From: Hybos culiciformis
Lineage: Eukaryota > Arthropoda > Insecta > Diptera > Hybotidae
Assembly (NCBI GenBank): GCA_964007475.1
Contig: OZ023274.1
Coordinates: 30,745,250-30,809,249 of the forward strand
Direction of reading: 5' to 3'
Length of the DNA: 64,000 nt
Below are positions 1-12,300 of the stretch, in pieces (positions within the stretch are counted from its first letter, which is position 1; every line of letters begins with the position of its first letter). Made by a program: the position numbers and the translations under genes. The notes under the pieces were generated by a model that was not told where the DNA came from, searched no databases, and saw only the letters and a list, made by a program, of their open reading frames with translations.

Positions 1-30
1 TCAAATACACGCTTTGAGGCGTGTATTTGA
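1..30. repeat. Perfect 12-bp-arm hairpin at window edge
   Basis: TCAAATACACGC, a 6-base loop, then GCGTGTATTTGA. It may be the end of a foldback element that continues left of the window, so it cannot be classified. Confidence 0.6.
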
Positions 31-1739
31 AATTCACAACAACAAAAAAAAATTTGAAATTTTACACTAACAAAATACATTAGGAATTTAAAATTCAGAA
101 TTTGAAATTTTTTTAGGGGTGAAGCACATTTATTATCTTTGGAAAATTAAACAAGAATTTTATTCCACAACAGTTAAATTTTTAATTAATTTTCATTATG
201 TCATCCGTATATTTAATTACGATGCTTTCATTGAGCAAACATCGATTAAATTTAAGAAAAGTCATGTCATAAATTTGCACAAATCATATAATATAAAAAT
301 ACATTTTTTTTCACAAATTTTCTAAGAAAATTCATATTTCATTTAGTTTTTTTTTTTCTAAGAAAAATTTATGAAAAAATTTATCGAAATTTTCTTTTAT
401 ATTTACGTAGCGTATATATACGATATGTAAATTTATGTAAAACTTTCTCTTTAATCCTATAAACTTGTCATTTTTGACTTATGGTTTTTTAATACAAAAA
501 AAAAAATATAAAAAAAAAATTATAATAAAAAAAAAATTAAATTTAAATTATTATAATGATCTTAAAAAACTGGAAAAATGAAAAATTCCTCTATCTGTAC
601 GTAAATCGAAAATTTATTGAGGTGAAACCGTTTGGCAAAAAGCATGGAAAATTTCATGTTTTTTTATGGTTCGTTTAATTCGTTTTGTCTACGCGAAATT
701 TATATTCCATTTTTTTTCCTACTCTCTTATTCAATAAATTTTGATTTTTTTTTTGAACATTTTTTTTTTCAGATTTAATTTTCCTTTTTTTTTTATTTTT
801 ACATATTTTTGCTTTCGCTAAATTAATTCACATGACTATGATTATGAATGATGTATATACATATGTTTTCATTATGCGTTAACATTTTGATATAAACGTC
901 ATTTTATTCATAATTTATTAATTAATATCTGACTGAAGCATTATGTCTGGGGGAAAAATAATTTTAAAGTAATTTTTTCAGACTTCTTAGGAAGTATTGT
1001 GTCTTAAAGTCTTAAGCGACAATATGATTAATTACTGAATTGGCTTGCTGCGCCTGAAATTACACCATTTAAAACTGATTGAATTCGATCTTAAAGTCTT
1101 GACTTGATTAATTACTGAATAGGCTTGCTGCGCCCGAAATTACACCATTTAAAACTGATTGAATTGATGCGGGAGCAAAAAATAATTTAAGTGCAAAAAA
1201 TTCCCGAACAACATAAATAAATTAACCAAAAAAAAATTATATTAAACATTATGATCATCACGATAAATTCGTCTCTATATAAGTAGAAATAGCATAGAAT
1301 TTTTTTTTATTGTAATTTTGAAAATATCGTCTGGAATAAAAACAATTTGCAATGAACTTACATACATGCTATATATATATTTACGTATGGATAATAAATT
1401 AAGGCATGATGGATATTTTTCCAAATGGAAATTATTTAATTAAATCATACACAAACATTGAAAAATTTGCATTTTTAATTGTTAATTAAATGAAATTATT
1501 TTAAATGGAAAATTAAATTATAGGTAGTTTTTCATATATATTAATTTACCAAACTGTCAATACGAATACACTTTCATTGATGTAACAAAAATTATAATTT
1601 AAGCATATCGAATTCTATTGATTCTTGCTTACTCGGCTATATTGGATTAATTTTTGAAATTTTTATTTAACAATTAAAGAAAATTTACACAAAAAAAATA
1701 TGAATATTAATAAAGATTATCATATTTTCTTCGTTTCAG
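31..1739. other. AT-rich non-coding DNA, probably intronic
   Basis: Apart from the tandem duplication noted separately, this holds only A/T runs. I see no exon, RNA gene or further structured repeat. Confidence 0.6.
1003..1165. repeat. Two-copy tandem duplication, about 80-bp period
   Basis: The segment around 1026-1085 (containing GGCTTGCTGCGCCTGAAAT) recurs at about 1105-1165 with only a few mismatches, each copy preceded by TTAAAGTCTT. It lies upstream of the first visible ENTREP-like exon, presumably in an intron of that gene. Confidence 0.85.
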
Positions 1740-4700
1740 CTTATTCTAACTGGATTGTGTACTATGGGATTTGCAAGCAGAAGAAATCGTTACAGTTGCT
1801 TGGTAAGTGATTTGAAAATGGTCGATCTGTGAAAAGAAAACCACATTTGGTAAACATAAAAACATAAACACGTATTCAAACTGAAAAAAAATGCAGCTGT
1901 GAGTGAAAGTGTAGCTGATGATCAAAATTTGTCAATTACACGACATTCACAGCAATTATAGGCTTATTCACAAGTATCGCGTGGCCAAGGATTTACCTCT
2001 AAATCGTAGAAAATTCGCTGATGTCATGATCAAACAAGATTGTGGCTTTTCAGAAAAAAAATTTTTTCCGATTAAGCTCATTTTGATTTTAACGGTTATT
2101 TTAACCAGCTGTAAAACCATTACTGACATCTCGTGTTACTGTTACTGTATGAATTATGGGCTGGTGGTGTGATTGGTTCATAAATTGTGTTAAAACAACC
2201 AATGCCTGGAAACGTGATCGCGTTAGACATTTTTTCCCATATTATTTTTAATTATTAAATTGTAGGCCCTTTACAATATATTTCAATTAAAACATTCCAG
2301 ATTTTCGTTCAAAGGGGTGCTTTATTTAAAAATAAATAAAAAGACCCTTTATTAAAAATATTGTCATCCTATTGTGAAAACCCCTTTTAAAAATCGCTTT
2401 CAATTGATTTAATAAATAATGATTCGTGATTTCTTTTAATGTGTCTAAAATATAAAATTTATGTTATTCTAATACATTATTTTATTTTTATATTCTATTT
2501 TATTATTTTTATAAAATAAAAATAAATTTGAATCAAAAGAGGAAACAATAATTAAATCCTTACTTAATTTATGTTTTCCTATATAATAAATAATTATATA
2601 AAACTATGCTGTTTTATACTAAATATAGTTCAAAAGCAGAATCCTTATAATAGATTTTTAAATTATTTTTAACCTATTTTGAACGTAATTATTTTTTTGT
2701 TTTTTTTTTTTTGAATTTTTGAATGAAACAAAAATCCTTATGCAAAATATAATATCTGACCAATTATTACTTCTACATAACGAATATTCGAAGTTTCTCT
2801 GTGACAAAGTTCTGGAAAACTTCATTCATTTAAATAATAAATAAAACTGGAACAAAATTTCTATATGACAAAAAGGCTATTCAAGTTAAATGCAGAATAA
2901 GCGTTTCTCTCTTTCTTTTTAACAATTTAATACCTTTTAGTTTTGGTACATAAAAATGTCTTATGTCCTTTTATTTAAAATAATAATAATAAAAAAAAAA
3001 AAAAGTTTTCTGTTAATAACTTCTTTTCTATTTTTTTTTTACTCAATTCAAATAAAAAGTAACAAAAGAGAATTTTTTTTTTGTTATACTATATAGGAAA
3101 TAGACTTAAAAAATGTTTTCCTCCCCAATTTATGCCACATAAAAATCTTTTTCACATGAATGCGTTTTCAATCTTTTGTTTCCCATATTAGAATTATGTG
3201 TATATATAGAACTTTTATCTCATTTTATTCAAGTGGACATGTTTCCTTTTTGTGTGACAATGAACTCGGGGAAAATTTTATAAATTCAAATAAAAAACAT
3301 TTAATATACCATTTGTTTTTTTTTTATTTTTGGTCTATTTTCTATATAAAATATACATAAACTCTGGATGATTTTTATATATTCATCCTTTTCCCTTAAG
3401 CATTTTCTGATTTTGCATTTTTCCTTTATTTTTTTTTTTTTTTTGCCATTATTATTGTTAGAGAAAAATATTTTTATCTGTATGGGTATTATCAGTTTGT
3501 TATCTAGTTTTTTTTTTTATTTTATTTCTTAAAATATATAGAACAGGACATCATTTAACTAAATTACATTAACTGGGTAGTTTTAAAAATTGCTTACGCA
3601 ATAGAAGAATACGCAGAACGGAATATGGCATTAACACTTGGCATTAATACTGGTCCATAACGACATAAATACATTCTTTATAACATAATACATATATTCA
3701 ATCATTTTCTCGCTACAATAATAAATTTTTTTCATGGCTATGGTTTCAACCATGAATCGAGTATGTCTTTCGAAACTCTAGCCTAATGAGCAAAAATATT
3801 CTTTAAAGCATATACAATTTTAATCAAAATAAAGTTAATTAGTTATTAAGTGAAAAACTCTTGTTTGGCGATTGTGTAAGCCTTTCATAATTTATTCAAC
3901 TATTCAACATAATTTACTTAGAATTTTTTTTAATTTGTACATATGCATACTTAAAAAAAGGTTAAAAATATTTATGTATACATTTTTATTTTGTTTCTTT
4001 TAATTTTATTTGAGTATTATTAAAACGAGCTTACGAATATCCTTAAATAGAATCCAGATTTTTTTTTTTTTTTTTTGCTTGAATTAAGGTTTATTTTCTT
4101 CATTCAAACATTTTGCTTGTATATTGAAAAAAAAAAAATTTATATACTTGAGTTAACTAAGATAAAAAGATTCATATTCGTACATATATATTCTTTGTTA
4201 GTTTTAGTATGTACATACTTTTTTTTGTTAGCTTTCACCATATTAAGAATGATAAGGATAAAATTTAAGAAATGAAATATTTTCTTATACATTATTCTTT
4301 CAAAAGATTCCATTATGTCATTTTTGATTCAAGGCTTTTTATATTTATATACCTATATATAATAAAAAAAAAAATTTAATCGTTTCTCTTATTTTATTTT
4401 TCAGATATATTTTTCTGGTACATGTAGTGCAGCATCAGCATTTATTTGTGCTGCAGTAACAGTTATAACAAAAGTTTTACACATGAGTCGTTTGCAGGAT
4501 CTTAATTGTGAATTTAAAATTCAAACAAGATTATGCATATGTTATTCGGAATATGCTGATGGGCAAGAAAAAGGTATAAGATTAAGAAGTAAGATGTCAT
4601 TAGTTATAATCATAACAAAAATATTATTTAAAAATTTAGGTCATAAGATTTCCTACAAAAGATTTTAATTCATTTTGATTTTAATTACAAATACCCATGT

Positions 4701-5932
4701 CATTTTTAAATTGACTTTAAATGTAATTTAACATCACTTTCGTTTTGATATTATGTTAAAATTTGTTAAAATAATTTAATTCGGTTGTAGAGTTATAAAA
4801 TATTAGTTATTAATGTGGTTTAAGCAACAAAATGTCAAATCATTCATATACAATTTTTTGGCGTTTTTTTCAGACAAAGAAATTTTATTTGAAGCGGGAG
4901 GTGATTGCAGAGTAGCTCAAGGTGATTTGTACTCTTGTTTGCAAGCAATATTCGGACTGTCAATGGTTGGTGTTCTAATTGCTGTGTGCAGTACTATGCT
5001 CTCTTATTTGTTGTTCAGGTAAAAATCGATTACGTAATTTAGCTTGATCAGTCTTTTTTCTTTCCCCAAGTACTATATCGAAAACTTTACGGTATACATA
5101 TTTTTTTTACAGCCACGAACGTAAGAAGCGATATTGGGAGCAATTAGATATGAGGTGTCGTTTATTGCATGCAAGCTATTTTGCAGGTCAACCTGCACCA
5201 TTTCCACCATCATTATTACATCAAAATACAACAACTTCATCCATTGCTGGTACAAATACACAATCAGCAAATTCCTGTGGTTGTTGTGAACAGTGTCAGG
5301 CAAACGCAATTGAATATTCTCAACAAATCTTGTCATCAACAAATTTCCCGTTGGGCGATGATATTTTCATGAATAATTGTAGCAATGACGGTGATAGTAA
5401 TATGAGCAAATATGTAACAATTGGTAGAAATTTTAGTAATTTAGCGAATAGAAGGCATAATTCAGAAAGTAGTGGAAATGGATGGCGCTGGCCTAGAATG
5501 CCATGGCAGAGAACACATCATCATCATCATTTAAATTTATTTCAACAAGCTGCCTTATTATCACAACATAGATCGCCAACAGCATATGATTTTCAAAATT
5601 GGCCAGAATTTTTAGCAGCAACAACAAACCAAACCCCACCATATTATTTAGGTAGTAATTTAAGTTATCCATTAGGAATGTGGGGTCCCCCACCACCGCC
5701 ATATACAGATCCAAATAGTCCTGATTGGCGAAATGGTATTCAACAAGAAATTGTCGAAAGAAATTTTAGCGATAACAATAACGTAAATAGAAATAATGAA
5801 AGTGAAATTAATTCAGTTAGAAATCTCAATTCGAATGATAATACAAATGATAACGAACAATCAATACAAAACACCAACAGTAGTTCTGAAGAAACGAACA
5901 CAGAGAATTCCCAAAATATTGTCGATAAATAA
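1740..5932 (+). CDS. ENTREP/FAM189-like tetraspan membrane protein, 3' exons (5' end outside window)
   Basis: Four exons join in one frame: 1740-1802, 4405-4573, 4874-5018 and 5113-5932 (stop TAA). Each has a cag/tag acceptor and a GT donor, and the phases agree (0, 1, 2). About 398 residues are visible and the start lies to the left. Exons 1-2 carry a hydrophobic segment followed by a Cys-rich loop (LCICY). Exon 3 has a Cys and then a strong membrane helix (AIFGLSMVGVLIAVCSTM). Exon 4 opens with a basic cytosolic stretch (HERKKRYWEQL) and then a long Ser/Asn/Gln-rich tail holding PPPPPYT (5687-5707). ENTREP/FAM189 proteins share this plan: CD20-like four-helix core, Cys pair in the last loop, and PPxY motifs that bind WW domains of HECT ubiquitin ligases such as ITCH. 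Orthology is inferred from architecture and loop motifs recalled from the human proteins; no alignment was run. A poly-His run lies near 5515-5530. Confidence 0.62.
1812..2060 (+). pseudogene. Decayed mariner-type transposase fragment in an intron
   Basis: Just after the donor of the 1740-1802 exon, translation across stops and frame changes gives pieces such as ENGRSVKRKPHLV, AAVSESVADDQNLSI and RHSQQL. This pattern (RP.. then AAV.ESV.ED..LSI.RRSQQLGL) is the N-terminal helix-turn-helix part of a mariner/IS630-like DDE transposase common in insect genomes. Stops interrupt it (for example right after QQL), and no DDE catalytic region is recognisable downstream. It is a dead fragment. Superfamily placement rests on remembered motif similarity. 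Confidence 0.55.
2061..4404. other. Rest of the 2.6-kb intron of the ENTREP-like gene
   Basis: AT-rich with long T runs (for example near 3430 and 4060). Short open frames here are low-complexity and lack splice support. It ends at the TTTTCAG acceptor at 4404. Confidence 0.6.
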
Positions 5933-6299
5933 TAGAAACTAAATAATGAAGGATAAATTAAGTAAGGAATGAACTTAGTCCATAGAATATCAAATGTTGT
6001 TTGCTTTCACAGGGCGAGCATACATATTTATTTCTAGCATATTAGTTAAATGATTATTCCCTTGATAATAATTAGTGACATTTTTATAATAAATCGTTAA
6101 GTATCAATTTAAAAATCCACAAAACAATTTGCATTTTCGATAAAATAACAAATTTATCATACTTCTGATTTAAAATATACATAACACGAAGCGCACCTTA
6201 TATAAACTACATTTACTGACTATCATATTTTTACTTTTTTTAATGCTTGATCATTTTTTTCTTTATACTTTCGTCCTGTGCAGACAAATTCGGTGGACA

Positions 6300-6312
6300 A
6301 GTTCAATAAAAA
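6300..6312 (+). terminator. Probable poly(A) signal of the ENTREP-like gene
   Basis: An AATAAA hexamer lies in GTTCAATAAAAAAATTG about 370 bp after the stop codon. It is the first good hexamer downstream of a mixed-composition stretch that looks like 3' UTR. Other AATAAA matches follow in AT-rich DNA, so the exact end is uncertain. Confidence 0.4.
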
Positions 6313-6441
6313 AATTGTGATTTTAGAAATTAAAAACGAAATAAAAATTTTCCAAATAAGATTTATTTCAAAATGTAATTTAATTAAATTAATATTATTG
6401 AAAAAAAAAATGAAAAGTAAGAAATTACAAACAAATGTGTA

Positions 6442-6604
6442 AAGTGGCTAATGAAATTATTGGAATAAAAAATTTATGTAGGTGAAGAATTTTATTTTTA
6501 ACCATGAAGAACCTAAACCTTTTAAGCTTAAAAAGTTAAATTTATATTAAATTTATTTTATATCCATAATTATTGAGAAGTTCCAATACTTTCATTAGCC
6601 ACTG
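6442..6604. mobile_element. 163-bp Tc1/mariner-type MITE
   Basis: Terminal inverted repeats: AAGTGGCTAATGAAATTATT at the left and the complement of CAGTGGCTAATGAAAGTATT at the right. It is flanked by TA on both sides (6440-6441 and 6605-6606), the target duplication of Tc1/mariner elements. Ends reading CAGTGGC..AA.AGTATTGG are typical of that superfamily. It has no coding capacity and sits just downstream of the ENTREP-like gene. Confidence 0.75.
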
Positions 6605-6609
6605 TACTT

Positions 6610-8075
6610 TTTATTATTTTTATGTAATCATATTAATAATTGTAAGAATTTCTCACAATTGTCACAATATACCATCATTTTATTATCATTTTGAAATTAT
6701 ATTTTCATTAATAATAATTATAATTTCAAAAAAAAAGAAAAAAAATTAAAACAGAAAAAATTTTTTTTTGGGATCAATAAATGAAATATTGGATTTATAT
6801 GTGAAGAGAAATTAATTATTGTAAAAGGTCTAATTATGAAAAATTTAATATATTCAAACATATTAAATAATTTAGTTCATAAGAATAATACATTAAAAAA
6901 AATATTTATTTAGAATACTTAATAAAACATTAGTGTTTTTACCTAATAAAAAATATATAAATGTTTTATTTTATTTTCTTAATTAGTGGCCAAAGGCGGA
7001 TCTAGCGATGGCATTTTAAACAGTTTTATGAATAAAAGTTCAATTGCAATTATGAATAAAAGTTTGTACTAAAAATGTCAGTTTAAAAATGGTGGTTTAA
7101 AGACTTTTCCAAAAAGCCAAATATCGTAAAAATCGAACAATAAATGAAAGAGATATTTAAAAAAATAACTTGAGGTCGTAGGGAACAGCCATTCTCATTA
7201 ATTCTGATTTTTGAAAATGAATAGAGTGAAGATTGTTATTGAGCTTACAAAAAAAAAGTTTTTTAAAACAACTTTCCCGAATATGAACATTCTTGAATTT
7301 TTGTAAGAAATAGAGCAAAGGCCAAAAACGCAATTAAGGTCTTTGAATAATTTCATGATGAAATGTAGTAGAAAAAACTTTAAAACCGAGTCTTTTGATG
7401 GTGCTTCAAAAAACTGGATCGGACTTCGCCAGAATATTACATACGCGGACAGAATATTACATACTTACAGTTATTAAAAATATAATATAATTTATATATT
7501 AGATAGTAAAATACAAATATTAAAAGCTTCTAAACAGAACGCAAAATATCAACTTTCTTTATATGACACAAAGATTACCAAATATCGAAGGTATGAGAAA
7601 CAAATTTCTTGTGGTTGAAATTTTTAAAATCCTTCGTATAAATATTTCCGAAATAATTATTGACAGACAAATATTTCGCCACCGTCCTACTTAAAAATTG
7701 TAATAAGATAGATTACCTAGAGCTTATGACGTATTTGTCAGAAGTAACAGCTAAATTAGATCGAGTGAAGATTTTCCGAAAACAAACTTCAAAGTGAAAG
7801 TATGCTTTTAGAAAACAAATTGGAAAAATCAAAATATTCAAATATAGGAGCAGTTAAACCTAAAACTACAAAATGAGCACGATTCGAAAATGGGAGGAGA
7901 GAGCTGTAGGAAAGCTCATACATTACATATTATCACAAAAATTTTATATAATCAAGTGAAAAACCTTTTTTATATTCATATTGCTGCAGGAAGGGATATC
8001 TAGCTTTTTTTAAACAGTAATTCTGCTGTAAAAAGTATAGAAAACAGATCAAAATAAAAAGTCTATAATTCAAAC
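6610..8075. other. Intergenic AT-rich DNA between convergent genes
   Basis: This lies between the 3' end of the plus-strand ENTREP-like gene and the 3' end of the minus-strand ClC gene. GGCGGATCTAG near 7005 resembles hAT termini, but I found no matching opposite end. AGAATATTACATAC occurs twice near 7430-7465. No gene is visible. Confidence 0.5.
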
Positions 8076-8300
8076 CTGTTGTGAGAAATGAAGCTGCGGA
8101 AGCGTTTTTTAAAAAAGGGGTGGTGTACGCTTGCTGGAATTGCGATATCTTTACAGACCTAAGCGGCCAAATGTGGCGCCAGCCGCAAATCCCACTGACC
8201 AACCACCAGTCCGCCGCCTGTAGCCCCCACCCTTCACCCTTTCACTCGTTCTGGGACACTCCCTCTACTGCTAACACAAAAATGGGGCCAATCATCGGCC
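8076..8300. other. GC-rich patch of unknown origin
   Basis: This is by far the most GC-rich sequence in the first half of the window, with CCGCCTGTAGCCCCCACCC near 8212-8230. It is open on both strands for about 86-89 codons, but neither reading has splice context or a family I recognise. It may be a transposon or a captured fragment. The palindromic DNA that follows (8300-8450) suggests a mobile-element origin. Confidence 0.4.
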
Positions 8301-8375
8301 AAAGAGTAAGTACCGTAGTGTTTGTCACAAATAAGCATTGAGGTGGATGAGTTATGTTATTCCAAAGGATATAAA

Positions 8376-8435
8376 TCATCGGCCAATTTTCGGATGAGTT
8401 AAAATGGATTTAACTTATCCAAAATCGACCGATGA
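8376..8435. repeat. Imperfect 27-bp-arm hairpin
   Basis: TCATCGGCCAATTTTCGGAT at 8376 pairs imperfectly with the complement of the segment ending at 8435. The motif CCGATGAGTTAAGTACCGAT follows, so CGGTA/CATCGG words recur through 8280-8450. Confidence 0.7.
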
Positions 8436-8846
8436 GTTAAGTACCGATGAGCACTTCGCCCGAAATCATTACGATTTTTCTTTCTGTTAGTAATTTTCGG
8501 CTTCATTAATTCAATATTAACACGAATTGGTGAATTTTTTATTTTTTTTCCAAATATCTCTGAAAATTTATCATCCTTTTTTTTCCTTTAAAATATTTAT
8601 AAAACTTCTCGTATTCTGAAGATTTATTAATGAAATAGTTTTTTTATTAAAATTTATATAATTATATCGAACTAAACAAACACTTAATTTACTTGTATAC
8701 AAACGTAACATGTATAATGTTTATGTGCATTAATTTATTTTATAAGAAAAACTAAAACGAATTAAAGCAACGGATTAAATGGAATAAAAATTCAGCTATA
8801 AATTTAATTAATGTGATTTTTTTCATCCAAAAATATGAATGTTAAC

Positions 8847-9330
8847 TTAAAAAATGTCACTCTTAGCTGCTCTTAAACGTGTATTCTCTAAGAAATTTTT
8901 TCTTGTTATAATACCCTCAACTCTATTTAAATTATTTGCTACTATCAAATGGCGGATGGATAGTCCTCGAAATCTTGCGTACAAATTGCCAACAGGATTT
9001 GACTGAAATAAAAGTACAAAATAAAATAAAATTTTGAATTTTTAGTAAAATATATAATTAATTACCTGAAGAAAACAAATTTATTAAAATATATAAAACA
9101 CTCACCGGTTCAACTCGATGTACCATTTGATTCATGATATAAAAGAGATTTATTTCTTTGTTTAAATCCTAATAAAAAAAATAAAATTTTTCAACGATAA
9201 GGGTTTGAGAATGAAAATTTGAATTAAAAAACGCCAAAGTTAACTAACGCCAAAAATTATTTACATTTGAAAGATGCAGAATAAATTGTTAATAAAAAAA
9301 TTTTGTTATATTTAGTATAAAAAATTGTAA

Positions 9331-9365
<35 letters not shown>

Positions 9366-12300
9366 AAAATTAACTAACTCTCAAAAATTAAATGTTTCAA
9401 ATGGTACCCGGCTAATTCGTCGCAAGAAATTCGTCGCAAGCAATTCGTCGCAAGCAATTCGTCGCAAGCAATTCATCGCAAAGCAATTCATCGCAAAGCA
9501 ATTCATCGCAAAGCAATTCGTCGCAAAGCAATTCGTCGCAAAGCAATTCGTCGCAAAGCAATTCGTCGCAAAAACAATTCGTCGCAAAGCAATTCGCCGC
9601 AAATAATTCGTCGCAAAACAATTTTTTTTTTTTAATTTTTAATTTTTGGCTCTATGAACTAGGATAAAAAAAATGAACCAGAATTTTTTAATTTTTTTAG
9701 TTTCTTTAATAATATTAAAAATAAAATATAAGCTTCATTCAAAATAACCATAGCCGGGCAAAATACATGCGAATGTAATTTAAATTACAAATTACAAAAT
9801 ACACAAAAATTTACCTCAAATTAAATTACTGAAATTACATTACATTTTTTGTTTAATTAAAAAATACAAATTAGTAATTTGAAATTACACTATTTTTGGT
9901 TCCAATTACAATAATGTAATTTAAAATTACAAAATTACAATTACAAATTATCCAGTATTAAAAAAATAAAATAAAAAATTTAAAATAAAAGTTCTATTGA
10001 GATTGAGAAATTAAAACACGAAAAGAAAGCTTACTTTTTTTATTTTATTTGAATTTCTAACACATACGAATTTTACAGTTAAGTAAAGAGATAAATTTTT
10101 AACGCTAAGTAATTTGAAAGAAGTAAAAGTATTTTGAAATTACAAGTATACAGAAATACAAATTACTAAATACAAATTACAAATATGAATTAACGAATTA
10201 AAATTACATTCTTCTAATTACGAATCTACCAATGTAATTGAATTACACATTACAAATTACAAAATGTAATTGAATTAGTAATTTCGAATTACACTATTTT
10301 GAAATTACAAGTATTTTGCCCGGCTATGAAAATAACAAAATTCTAAATAATGAAAAGATATGAAAAGATATGAAAAGATATGAAGATATGAAAGATATGA
10401 AATAATGAGCTATACTTCGCAAATAATTAATTGCAGGCATGGCTTCAAAATTTTTTACAGCAGCTGCATTACGTGCACTTAAATCTTTATATTTTTTTTT
10501 TAGGCTCACCGGATCCACCAGCGAGAATCTGTTCGCGAAAAACTTCATTTTTAGCAAAAAAAAAGGTTCCTTATCCGAATTCGTATTATACATTTCAAAA
10601 TAAACTATCACTGCGTTTGCAAAGTAATTCATCGCAAAAAATTTTTTGCGATGAATTACTTTGCGACGAATTGCTTGCGACGAATTTTTTTGCGACGAAT
10701 TGCTTTGCGACGAATTGTTTTGCGACGAATTGCTTTGCGATGAATTTCTTTGCGACGAATTGCTTGCGACGAATTGCTTGCGACGAATTAGCCGGGAATC
10801 GTTTCAAACATAAATTGCTATTAGACTTTTATTACATCCAAATTAGAATGGTTAGCTCAAAGTGATAAGTTTGTCTAATTAATAATTAATTTATCAAAGA
10901 AATTTTAAAAATTCCTTAACTGTTTAAAAGTTTTTAGAACAATTATTTTCCGTAAAATTTAAATCTAAATTATTAGATAACGCATAAAAATAATGTCAAA
11001 ACCTACAAATTCAGGAACAACTGATCTACCCCGAAATGTATCATCCATTGGAGTGACCTCCCACATTATTTCGTTTCTTTCTAGCTCATAATTTGATAAA
11101 ACTAGAATCAGTTGTTGTCGTGTAACTATTCCCCTCAATCTTCCATTTGACCGATTATCCTTAAATTTATATTATTTAATAACACACAAGAAATCATATT
11201 GTAATTGTATGATAATTAAGTGAAATCAAACATAAAATAATAATTATTTAGCTCATCTTACATTAGAAACATTATCAACAACTGGAAAACCATTATGTTT
11301 ACATGTTGATAGTAATTTATAAATATATGCTCCATTTTCTTTTATTTTTAGACATTTGACAGGTGAATTCATTATATCGTCAGCTTTTAAACCAGCAACT
11401 TCATCTGGTGGCAAATTGTTAAGTAGCAATGGCATTCTTTCAGTTTTTGCATCATAGAAACTCTGAAAATTGGATGTTTTAAATTTTTTATTTATTTTTT
11501 TCTTAAAATTGATAAATAATAGAACTTGAACAATTATTCCTAGAATAATAAGATTTATGTACATAAACATACGAAATTTCTGCTAATTAAAATATAAATG
11601 GATGGAATAGAAATTTCATTCAGAAACGGAAAAATTCGCTGGAATAAAATCTTCACTTAATCTCTGTTTAATAATTTTATTTAAAAATTCATTAAATATA
11701 TAATAATACCATTTACTTTGCATAGTGGTCTCGCAATTACATTACCAATTAAAAAACTTATCGCAACTGGAAACATAAATATTACGGGAACGCTGAGACT
11801 TTCAAAAAGTGTAGTACAAAAACCCATACTTAATCTTAATGTTGCTCCTGAAACGATTGAAAGAAACAATATTTATTATCGCCATTTGATATTACGGTAT
11901 ATGGTTATGCATTAATTTTTTTTAAATATTGTTTAGTATAAATATAATCTTCACTGTAGATGTAACTGCATCTGCATATTCGCTTATAGGATTTCCAAAC
12001 TAGGAATTTTATTCATAAATTTTTGAAAATTGCTGTTAACACCATGATTTTTGAAGTGAAACTTCTTTAGAGGCATTGTGATTGAGAGTGAAAAAAACGT
12101 AAGTGTCAAAAATGTAACGCTGAATGTCAAAAATGCCTCGATTATTGTCAAAAAAAAAGGCAAAATATAGGCATTTTGAAATAATTTAAAAGCCATTATG
12201 CCACTAAAATTTTGAGCTTAAAAAGTATTTTAGAATTTTTAAATGTTTTTATATCTAAGTAGTCTATGTTTTGTAGTTTTTTTTTTTTTTTTAATTTTTC

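Larger units (their letters stand above)
9391..10812. mobile_element. 1.4-kb foldback element with minisatellite arms
   Basis: Inverted ends ATGTTTCAAATGG..CCCGGCTAATTCGTCGC (left) and the complement at 10780-10811 (right) are followed inward by arrays of a roughly 14-17-bp unit built on AATTCGTCGCAAAGC (9413-9620, and inverted at 10621-10790). Long open frames here (repeating NCFAT or SQSNS residues) are only translations of the array. The middle holds a nested element and a more complex 200-bp segment. Subterminal satellite arrays inside inverted ends match foldback-type DNA elements. Confidence 0.75.
9169..11029. other. ClC intron filled by nested foldback elements
   Basis: Between CBS-domain exons 11159-11030 and 9168-9106. 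It holds an (AAATA)-like run at 9329-9368, an outer foldback element (about 9391-10812) and a nested 580-bp element. Residual reading frame predicts an unseen exon of length 3n+2 here, but I could not find one with clear splice sites. Confidence 0.6.

Noticed and set aside
5493..5714. Minus-strand frame opposite the ENTREP-like last exon
   Set aside because: Antisense shadow of a well-supported plus-strand coding exon.
6990..7020. hAT-like terminus CAAAGGCGGATCTAGCG
   Set aside because: No matching opposite end or 8-bp duplication was found within about 2 kb.
9381..9621. Two overlapping minus-strand open frames rich in Asn-Cys-Phe-Ala or Cys-Asp-Glu-Leu repeats
   Set aside because: They are translations of the AATTCGTCGCAAAGC minisatellite in the foldback element, open in several frames because the unit lacks stops.
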